Under the pieces are notes generated by a model. It made no database searches. It was not told where the DNA came from and saw only the letters and a program-made list of their open reading frames with translations. A stretch of 25,689 bases of DNA from Lojkania enalia (taxonomy: Eukaryota; Ascomycota; Dothideomycetes; Pleosporales), in NCBI GenBank assembly GCA_010094045.1, contig ML986592.1, forward strand, positions 1-25,689. The letters are read 5' to 3'. This document shows positions 1 to 8,607 of this stretch, piece by piece. The position numbers were made by a program, and so were the translations under genes. Numbering within the stretch: the first letter of the stretch is position 1; the number at the start of each line of letters is the position of its first letter.

Positions 1-689
1 ACCTTCCTCTATTATAGTTAAGATAAGTTGGTTATATTCTAACTAGCAGCTAGTTTAGGTATTATAGTAAGAATAGTATAGGTGTAGAGGTGTTGTAATA
101 TTACTATAACAAGGCTATACTAATAAATTAGTTATTAAAGAAGCTATTAAGCTTCTAGTATTTCTAGAGAAGTCTATATTAGATAATATAACTATTAAAG
201 ATCTACTAATATTACGGTAATACTATTAGAATTAGTAATATAAAATTATACCTAAGCTTACTAAGTTATAAGTAGAAGATAAGAATATTAAGGAAATAGA
301 GTAATTATATAAATAGAAGTAACTATTAACTTTAGAATATTCTAATTTAGAGCTATCTAGATAAAATTAAAGCAAGTTAGATTAATAAAAGCTATTTACT
401 ATCTAACTTAATAGTTATATTTCTAATTAATATTAGAATAATACTTTAAAATATTAAGACCTTAATTTTAGTACTAATAATATTATTAAAAGATTCTAAT
501 AAACTTATTAAAATGCTAATCTCTATAAACTAGAATAATAGTAGACTTATACTATATTATATAGTAGATTAGTTAATAATTCCTTATATATATTTTTATC
601 TATATTTAAATATTAGCTAATAATAAAGATATATAGAACTTAGCTTCTAAAAGTACCTTAATTATATTAAAAGCTTACTTATTACTAGT

Positions 690-2210
690 TTAGTAAGTAG
701 TTTTAAGAGGCTATCTAGAAGAAATATCGCGAAGTCTAGAGTAAAGGCTATTTTATAAAGATAATATATATAGTAGAGACTATAAATATAGAAGTACTAC
801 TCTTAATATAAGTATTTATATATAAATTTAATAAGAATAGTTACTTCTATTACTTTAAGATGCAACTAATAGTCTAAGATAATTTATAGCAGCTATATAG
901 AGATATATATACTACTACTCTAGCTAGATAAATATTCTAAACTATTATAACTATTACTAACTAATTTAAACTCGATCTATTCTAATATAATATATTAAAT
1001 ACTTTTCTTAATATTTAGATCTATTAGAAACTTTATATTAAAATACTAGATAGATTTAAAAAGAATAGATAACTACTATAAGTATTAAGAGCCCTATATA
1101 GATTAAAAGAGTTACTACTCTTATAGTATAAGGAACTAAGAAAGATACTACTATTACTAGAATTAATACTAATTAGAAGATTTCTATATATCTATATTAA
1201 TAAATAGTTAATACTATTTATTTATATTAATAATATTATTATAGCTATTTATCTAACTAATTAATACCTATATTAGAGGTTTAAGATTTAGTTTAATAAG
1301 TATTATAGCTTTAAATACTTTAGACTAATTAAATAGTTTCTAGATATATATATTAATAAGATTACTACTAAATATAATATTATTATAATAGGATACTATT
1401 CTAAAATATTTATAATAGTTAACTACTTTAAATAGTCTATAGAGGAACTAAACTAAATCTAAATAAAGATATACTAAAAATTAATTAGCTATCTAACCTT
1501 TTTAATATAGTTTATATATTTAGAATTAGCGCGTATATATATAATTTATACTTCTTACTTAACTAACCTAGAATAAATATATATTAGTTTTATTTATAAG
1601 GTTTAGAGCTATATTATTAATATTAAGTATTAAATACTATAGGTATAAATAGTAAATAAAGGAAGTATTTAAGAGTACTTTATAATACTATAAAATTACT
1701 ATAACCTAGTATTCTTTAGTATATTAGATACTATATTTACTAATAATATTAAGATATAATAAAGCTTATAAGAATATATATTCTAGCTATTTAATATAAC
1801 TATTAACTAGAAGTTAATACTTTAATATACTATTATAAAATTAACTACTAAGGTAGAGCTGCTAGTATTATCTCTTATAGGATTAGAGATAGAAGAGTAG
1901 TATCGTCTGTTTAACAGACTATTACTAAAGCTTAATTAGACGCCTATTATCTAGTATAATAACTAGTAGACCGTAAAAATTATTATAAAAGAGTAGGATA
2001 AGCTTACTACTAAGTTTAAGCATATCAACATTTACTAGAATTAGGTTCGCTAGGAAGTCGAGCAATATCGCCTCTATATATAATAGAAGCCCACAGATTA
2101 GATGCCCGCAGACGGAATAACGAAGATACTTCCTTGCTAGAAGCATACTAAGTTTATGCGACAACTTCACCTTGTGGATATATAATTAAAGGTTTAAAGG
2201 ATAGAGAAGG
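690..2210 (+). pseudogene. copia pol remnant: reverse transcriptase and RNase H
   Basis: Translation with stops ignored shows the copia RT landmarks. Near 975-1000 is a relic of the YDVLNAFLNA motif (read YNILNTFLN). At 1090-1120 is the ALYGLK(R)SPLLW relic (read ALYRLKELLLL). At 1223-1234 the YVDD catalytic box has become YINN, meaning both aspartates changed to asparagine as G-to-A changes would do. RNase H follows: the STxEAELLAL relic is at about 1838-1880, and the conserved copia tail (Asp-Asn-Gln, then a His-Ile-Asp-like block and the Ala-Asp stretch) runs to about 2160. Catalytic residues are lost and stops are frequent, so it cannot encode an active enzyme. The frame is held over long stretches, so substitutions rather than indels did the damage. 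Confidence 0.8.
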
Positions 2211-2260
2211 AGATTAAGTAAGTCATCCTTTCGTCGCCTATCGACTACAGGATAAAGGGG

Positions 2261-2446
2261 TGTGTCACGGTTATGGAAGGAGACGTCTGGTAGACGTGCA
2301 GGTGAGAGCGACTGCTTGTGAAGCTATGGGAAGTTACGACTGCACATTAGAAAGCAGGTTCTTTGAACTTGCATCAACACACACATATACACGGATACAG
2401 ACACAGAATAATAGACCCTCTTTTACCCTAATATTAGCTTACTAAC
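2261..2446 (+). repeat. copia 3' LTR (approximate bounds)
   Basis: A purine-rich tract (aggataaagggg, 2249-2260) right after the RNase H reading frame is the expected polypurine tract. The next bases, TGTGTCACGG, fit an LTR 5' end. The 3' end is put near 2446 (...TTAGCTTACTAAC), after which the sequence changes character; a clean terminal CA is not present. The 5' LTR is outside the window, so neither length nor target-site duplication can be confirmed. The LTR has near-normal base composition, unlike the internal region. Confidence 0.55.
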
Positions 2447-4007
2447 GACGAAGCAGTGAAGTAACCGCCAAAACTGCAACACAGAAGCGACCTGCCGACG
2501 GAGGATCCTTTGACGCCATTTTCCCTGACCCATTATGCCATTCATTCGGTTCTCTGTAGCGACCGATGAGCAGATGGCCCTTGACCGGAGTGTGCTTAGC
2601 AGGCTTAGCCTCTGACGCGGAGCTGAACGGTAGCCGATAAGCCAGGGCGTAGGTCTCGCTCGTACCTTGCTCAAGGGGAGACTTTTTCACGCTCGACTGG
2701 ACCAGCTAAACGGAAATGGCAGGTGCCGGCTGAGTTAATGAAGTCATGAGGCTATGCACTGGGCGATTTATGCGGATGGATGGCTACCGCATCCGATTCG
2801 ACAGCTAGGACACCCTTCAACCCGATGGATCATTCTAGGGTTCTGTATACGAAGAAAAGAATGCTAGCGATTGGCGCGTTGGGACGGAAGAGCCTACCTT
2901 GGCGACGTAGCGCGGATTGGAGGCCGGATTTGACCGAATGATGTGACTTTAAGAGCCACTGCATGATGCTATCCTTCAGGGATTACTCTAAGATATTCGA
3001 CAGATGGAAGTGGCTAAGCCGGGGGAATTTCATGCAACCGCTCAAAGGACCTACGGGATGAGACTTAATTGGACGGTGATAGCAGTGCCCTTACGTAGCG
3101 TTGGTGCTCTGCATGGTGTCTGCCTAGCGAAGGGGTTCAGTCCGTCTTCAGGAGGATTCAATCACATGGATTCAACAAGATTCGAGACAGCGCTGGGCAT
3201 CAAGGCATGGCTGAGCGGCACAAAGTTATGCGAGAACCGAAGCTAGAGGCAAGGGAACCTTATGGCGACCCGACTTCTGTGCTTTTGAGCAGAGAGATAA
3301 TCCCTTCGGCAAGGAAGTGCAGCCTCCAGGCATACGATGCTCGATACTCGAAAGAGATGGGGATTGGACGTCCTTGGTATTTAGAACCTTAGTCGAGCAG
3401 GGCACTGTTCTGCGAACTTGGCTAACGGGAGGGTTACATTCCAATCTTATGGCGCTTATGCAGTCGAGCGGGATGGCACACACTCGTGCCAAAGTGGGTA
3501 GGAGTTGCAATTGGACAGTAGATGGGGGAGCCGTGCAATGCCCATGCTTATGTGAACTGTAGAGTATGATTGGGTTTCACTGGGTGCGTAGGGGGGCGGA
3601 TTTATGCAGGAGCAGCCCAGCGAGGAGATGGGAGAATGGAGATGGGCTTGAATTACACAAGATAAAGCGCCGTTGATGATGATGATAAATCAGTAGTAAG
3701 TAGAAACGTGCTTCGACGTTGTGGTGCTCTGGAAGTAGGGCCGTCTCTCATCTTTTCTGCTGTACAGCTGTTGGCATGCACCGCTCGATAGTGAAAGCTG
3801 CGACGCGCGACACGGGAACGCGAGGTCATATGATGTGCGGGCCAACCTCGGAAGAACACGGGTGGCCCATGCTTTCCTTGGTTAGCAACTCCATCTGCCA
3901 AGTTCGTCCCACATGCATCCTCCTTCCCAGTTCGCAACCCATTCCTCCTAGCGCGAAACGCAGCGGCAATACAAAGACATCGTCTTGCCCCTTAGCTGCC
4001 ATACGAC
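2447..4007. other. Non-repetitive gap, no recognisable gene
   Basis: About 1.56 kb of normal-GC sequence between the copia LTR and the DUF7924 gene. Only short overlapping open frames occur on both strands, none with a recognisable motif or convincing splice pattern. A short (gat)n run lies near 3675. The stretch could hold a long-decayed gene, a non-coding transcript, or the promoter of the DUF7924 gene at its right end. Confidence 0.5.
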
Positions 4008-5708
4008 ATGGCCCATCGTCGCGACAATCTAGCCGCCAAACAAGGCCGGCGGCAACAATCCGTCCGAAAAGATCAAGGTACTCTGTTTCGCGGATTCTGC
4101 TGGTCCAAATGCTAACCGCCGACAGGAAAACGTCCCCAAGGTGTCAGCAGAGCGAGAGCAGAAAACCCCTCCCGTAGAAGTGCGCGGCTGAGCGCTGCGC
4201 TCAGTGAACACGCCGAGCAGCTACATGCCCTTCCGTCGATCGAGACAACACACAAAGAGGTATACTACATTGTTTCGCTATGCTACTGAAGCTAACAAAC
4301 TGAGCTTCTGCAGAACCAGGTAACAGCTGCCCAACCTCGAACTCGAAAGCGGTCGCGCGAACGAGAGTGTCCCCTCGAAGATAGCACCAGAAAACCCTCC
4401 CCAAAACGGCAGCGAACGTCCCCTGGCGGCGTCGCATCGACCCACCTCATCAATCCGATCGTATATTGGCAACAGAAACAAACTTGGCCCAAGGAGTACT
4501 TCGAGCCCGAGGACACCATGAGTCATCTGCTTGCAAGGAGGAAGTCAGCACCTTCGCTACGGCGCAAACGGTCGGAGCAGTCTGTCACGGCTAGTTCCAC
4601 CACGCCTAGCGACCAAAAGTCGAGAGGGGAGAAGAGTGCGCCGTATCGAGACCCGCGCTACAAGGCTCTCCTTGCTACCAAGGGCAGCTTTATGGACGAT
4701 TCAGATCTAGACATCGCAGATGAGAGCAAAGATACCTCTTATTCTCTACTGAATACGGATCAAACGGTTCCAAAAGACTCTCTATTTCGAGACGACATCT
4801 TTAAACGGACAATTCGGAAGGTCGAGGATAGGAACGAGGCCAGAGTCCTCCGGGACATTACACCATTGATTGTCCCTTCTGCGGAAATTCTCGCGACATA
4901 TGGTGCTAGGGAGCTTGAATGCTTAATTGAAAGCACTAATGAAGGATGGAACAACTCTATGCCTCTGACTGGAACTCGTCCGCAGCCCGACTACTCTGTG
5001 GGATTTAGGCGTGAGGCATTTACAGATGGTCAGCTCAATAAGCTTTCGCCGTTTATTGGCGACTGGATTTCTGGAGACCAGTCCTTCTTCATGGCCACAT
5101 ACTACATGTACTTCCCCTTCCTCACCTGCGAAGTCAAGTGCGGTGCGGCCGCGCTCGACATCGCCGACCGGCAGAACGCGCACAGCATGACCCTTGCCGT
5201 CCGGGCTATTGTCGAGCTTTTCCGGCTTGTCAAGCTCGAGAAAGAGCTTCACCGGAACATCCTTGCCTTCTCGATCTCGCACGATCACCGAACTGTACGA
5301 ATCTACGGCCACTACCCTGTCATCGAAGGAAAGGACACCACCTACTATCGTCACCCAATTCATACGTTCGACTTCACCGCGCTGGATGGCAAGGATAAGT
5401 GGACGGCATACAAGTTCACCAAGAATGTGTATGATCTATGGATGCCAGCGCATTTGGACAGGATCCGCTCCGTCATCGACGAGTTACCGGCTGATTTCGA
5501 CTTTGATGTCCCGCCGCTGCCGGACGAATCCGGGCTTTCTCAAGGCTTGGAAAGTCATCATCTCCGGTCGTTCACAGAGCCAGAATCGGTAGCAGGTGTC
5601 AGTCAGTCAGCTCTTGACGCAGGAGACATCACTCCGGACACGTCATTCACTGATAAGGGAGCATCAAAGAGGCCGAGGACAAACACAGGAGTAGAGCCGT
5701 CGGTTTAG
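4008..5708 (+). CDS. DUF7924-domain protein, PD-(D/E)XK nuclease-like fold
   Basis: Exons 4008-4077, 4126-4259 and 4314-5708 give 532 aa. Both introns (48 and 54 nt) have GT donors, CTAAC branch sites (4112-4116; about 4290) and AG acceptors, and phase is kept. The ATG at 4518 is internal: the frame upstream carries the family's usual basic N-terminus (PSRRSARL) and the WPKEYFEPE block. Residues about 290-470 are the conserved domain. Asp294 in PDYSVGF, then Glu341 and Lys343 in EVK, followed by Gln355, fit a PD-(D/E)XK nuclease core; that reading is inference. The C-terminus is acidic and Ser/Thr-rich with a basic KRPR-type patch, so nuclear location is possible. The family is fungal, often multicopy and of unknown role. 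The gene looks intact. Confidence 0.85.
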
Positions 5709-6068
5709 GCGTAGGAAATGCAGTAAAGGCTTCTGATTTTTCTTGGGGCGACCCGTGGTTGGATACAAACTAGCCTAAAGCCCAAATATAGGGATGTTGG
5801 ACAGTGTTGGAGCGTGAATTGAGGTTATTGTACGCGTGGCTAAACTCCGGTGCGAGCAAAAGCAGTAGAGCTGCTGCCTGCCAGAAATCATCGTGAATCT
5901 TAACTTCCCAATTTGCATTTCAGTTTCCACCCACCATGATGTTGCTTTTGTCCAGGGATAAGATACTTCTCAATCTCTACACCACAGAGAGGCACTGCAG
6001 CATAATGACCGTTGAGTTCGCGCGCGCTTAGCTCTATAGAACTCTACGCCACCGGCGCGATTGCATAA
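5709..6068. other. Intergenic gap, probable 3' UTR
   Basis: About 360 bases between the DUF7924 stop and the first readable kinase codons. It probably contains the DUF7924 3' UTR. It may also contain unrecognisable remains of the kinase N-lobe, since the pseudogene downstream lacks that part, but I could not align any. Confidence 0.4.
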
Positions 6069-6836
6069 CAATGTTCGCCACTCCTAAACGCCCACACTAA
6101 GGCCTCCGGCCCGGACGCCCCGCGATATATTGTGAAGGCGCTAGATTTTCTCTCTTCTAGCGTGAACCTTATCACGAATAATGTCATGGTCATCGATTTT
6201 GACCAGTCATTTCTAGTAAACTCACCACCCAAAGCGTTGCTAGGTACTCCTGCCGAGTATCTAGCTCCAGAGGTCGCCGTAGGCCGATCAGCCGGGCCCG
6301 CAAGCGATGTTTGGGCTCTTGGGTGCTCTATTTTTCGATTGCGGTCAGGATATTCGCCCTTTTCAGGTTATGAAGTCACATCCCCCCGCGGACTTGATGC
6401 GTATTGTCATTCGGACCATCTCAACCCCCCCTTGTTCATGGGAAAATATGTTGTTTGATTATGATGGGAAGCCGACTACAAATCCTGCAGAAGGTCGTCC
6501 ACTCGGAATTTGGGGAGTGAATCGATCAATAAAAGACCTGATTTACAAGATATGGGATCAGCCCAAGTCTGGTATCGTCAATACCGGTGCAGTGCGAGAA
6601 GAGCAAAGATTCATCAACACGGCTAAAACTAAGCCATATCCTCCAAGTTTCTCGGAGATGTTCTGGAAGCCTTCGGCTATCAGAATCGATAATGTATTTT
6701 TGCACGGTTACGACGACCAGACGGATGAGCTGTTAGAAGCGATGCCCAAGATCTTTGTTTACAATCCAGTGGACCGTATAACTGCGCGGACATGTTACAT
6801 CATCCCTGGTTTTCCATAGATAGTTCCTTGCCGTAA
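6069..6836 (+). pseudogene. SRPK-like protein kinase pseudogene (C-lobe only)
   Basis: The readable part starts in the middle of the kinase domain and has no glycine loop, VAIK lysine or HRD loop. Visible landmarks are VMVIDFDQSF (DFG region, DFD here), GTPAEYLAPEVAVG (APE), SDVWALGC (Asp of subdomain IX) and, later, MFWKPSAIRIDNV and LLEAMPKIF. These match the expanded SRPK-like kinases of fungi. A one-base shift falls in a run of six C at 6382-6387: the domain continues in the next frame with ADLMRIVIRTI. Near 6760 about 15-20 residues expected between AMPKI and KIFVYNP are missing. Near 6790 a second shift moves the terminal LHHPWF block to the third frame, which ends at 6836. Truncation, deletion and two frameshifts mark a dead copy, although the poly-C shift alone could be a sequencing error. 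Confidence 0.8.
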
Positions 6837-7441
6837 GATGATCTGATACTCTGGCTTGAATACAAACGAGTTGCCTTCGGTTTACTATCACGCATTATCT
6901 ATCTATCTACATGCTTGTTCTATATGCTGAAGTTCTTGCTATATGTGAAGGTTGTTCGGTGAAATGGGGACCGAGCTCGTGTCACGTGCAATTTCGCAAG
7001 CCAAAGACCTTGGCACCCGAGTGGTGCAAGAATCTCAAATCCACTATCTTACACTGGGCACCCTTCACCTAACACTTTGTACTTGATGCCTACACAACGT
7101 GTCGGTCATCCCATGTCGTGAATGATTTGCCCACAGATCTAGATAAGTTGTTAGGGCTTGAAAATGTGCTGCTCCTAGAGGCTGAGAACCCAAATGCTGA
7201 GGTGAGGTCGAATGTCGATTGGACAAGACGATGTTTCTGGTCCGCAGACGTGCGTTGCTGAGATCTGAGATCCATTAGAAGTATTATGGATGGAGAATGT
7301 TGAAGTGAGGAGCATCTGAATCTAAGCTATCCTTGAAAATGTTGCTCAGTTAATTACAACGCATCTCTCTCAAGTGATCAGGAGACTCAAGAGCCCGTAC
7401 ATGCATCCACTCCCAGTTTCACAGGAAGCTTTGAGTAACCA
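6837..7441. other. Intergenic gap, nothing recognised
   Basis: About 600 bases of moderate GC between the kinase pseudogene and the degenerate gene at 7442. Small frames exist on both strands but none has a recognisable motif, and no repeat or inverted structure stands out. The last 100 bases may be promoter for the start at 7442. Confidence 0.4.
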
Positions 7442-8350
7442 ATGTCTTCAAGCAAGCTAACTCCAGACGATAATTCGAGCGCATTACATGTCGAACTCCC
7501 CAAATTAGTATCTCCAGTTGCAGTGACAGCGGAGGAACTACATGAATGTGCCAAATCAATAAAAATTGAACTAGAAGCTCAAAAGATTCACTCAGATATG
7601 ATCCTTGAACAGAAACAGCGGAAAGCCAACTGGACTGAGCTCCAAGCTCTTGTACAACAACAACTCAGAGGACCTTCAGGTACCCCGATCCAGCATAATG
7701 CCTCGTTTCTCAACTAACATTAATAGGGGTCAAAGGGAAACGAAATCCAATCAAGGCTCTGATTCGCTTCATGCAAACATGTGCGGATATGAATGGATGA
7801 GAGATGGGATCTTTAGTCTAGCTGTTATTTAAGCTGCAAGTTCTAGAGCAATGCAAAACATACCTAGAACTTTGGCATCGGATGGTCCTTCAATATTGGA
7901 GAGCGTTGAGTTTTCAATGGCAGCACCAAAGAGCGCAATTCCTAAATATCCCTCTGCTGTGCGCGAGGACATTAAGAAGATTTCCTCCCGTTCACCTCTA
8001 ATTTGAAATGCTGTTGGCTCCAAGTTTTGTGGTCGCAGCTGATGTCGTCAGAACAAATCATTTAAAATACACATGGCACGGAGGGTCATACCACAGGCGT
8101 TGGAGGAGGAGCAACGAGCCCTGGCTGAACACTCTTGAACTTTGCTGCATGCATTGGGCAAGAAGGCAACCTGTTACTAGGTGGAAGGCAAACATGCACC
8201 GGTGAAGAAGAAGAAGGCGGTCCAAGCAGGGAGTAAGAGTTCAGCCTTGCGACACTCGTGGTACATATATAGTGAACCCCAGGGAGAGGAATGCTTTCAC
8301 TCCTTCGGAACTATTTTCTACATCTCCCGAAAATGCTAGTTGCAACACCG
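7442..8350 (+). pseudogene. Degenerate gene of unknown family
   Basis: An ATG at 7442 opens 79 codons of helical, coiled-coil-like sequence (KSIKIELEAQKIHSDMIL region). A good intron follows: donor at 7680, CTAAC at 7713-7717, acceptor at 7726 (47 nt), leading into VKGKRNPIKALIRFMQT. After that the sense frame breaks up. Protein-like segments appear in different + frames: AAPKSAIPKYPSAVRE near 7920-7970, VVRTNHLKYTWHGG near 8050-8090, and WYIYSEPQGEECFHSFGTIF near 8260-8330. A 53-nt intron beginning GTGCGG near 7783 could join the first two, but no good branch site is seen. I do not recognise the family. Either several indels destroyed it or it has more introns than I can place. It could be the 5' part of the decayed gene that begins at 8608. 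Confidence 0.4.
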
Positions 8351-8509
8351 GTAAGCGAGTCTCTCGGTCCTACCCCATGGCGTGAATTTCTCATTTGTCA
8401 CAGTGATAGGCGCACTTCGATTGCAGATTCATCACTGCAAGGAATTCTTTCTCCAACTCGCAATGGGTGGGTGGGTGCCGTCGTGCATGACCTCCAGTCT
8501 TGGCTGGGC

Positions 8510-8572
8510 CGAACCACGCTACTCCGCTTTCGGTGCGACCAGGTCGCACCGAAAGCGGAGTAGCGTGGTTCG
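8510..8572. repeat. 63-bp near-perfect palindrome (31-bp arms)
   Basis: The bases 8510-8540 are the exact reverse complement of 8542-8572, with one unpaired A at 8541. Pairing stops outside the arms (C at 8509 opposite C at 8573). The arms are GC-rich, so single strands would form a very stable hairpin. No direct repeat flanks it. Candidates are the fused terminal inverted repeats of a deleted DNA transposon, a fold-back element, a replication or repair palindrome, or an assembly or cloning artefact. Confidence 0.95.
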
Positions 8573-8607
8573 CAGATTTCAACGTCAGTTGAACGGTTCA
8601 CAAAGCT

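Larger units (their letters stand above)
1..2446 (+). mobile_element. Ty1/copia retrotransposon, RIP-degraded, 3' part
   Basis: The left edge of the window lies inside the element, so its 5' LTR, gag and most of the integrase are not seen. Reading + frames through the stops gives the copia order: a linker and reverse transcriptase from about 690, RNase H to about 2210, then a 3' LTR. Up to about 2000 the DNA is almost free of CpA and TpG and full of TpA; the 60 bases at 1021-1080 contain neither CA nor TG. Stops sit where Gln or Trp is expected. This is the RIP signature. Damage fades towards the LTR. The family assignment is firm; the exact copia lineage is not determined. Confidence 0.85.

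Noticed and set aside
2260..2445. 61-codon ORF inside the copia LTR
   Set aside because: It lies within the LTR, with no motif; LTRs do not normally encode protein.
2459..2469. AAGTAACCGCC shared with the 18-bp repeats at 12910-12999
   Set aside because: Only 11 bases, single copy, no further similarity around it; may be chance.
3719..4177. 152-codon plus-strand ORF
   Set aside because: It overlaps the first exons of the DUF7924 gene in another frame, runs across both an intron and exons, and shows no motif.
4923..5363. 146-codon minus-strand ORF
   Set aside because: Antisense to the conserved DUF7924 domain.
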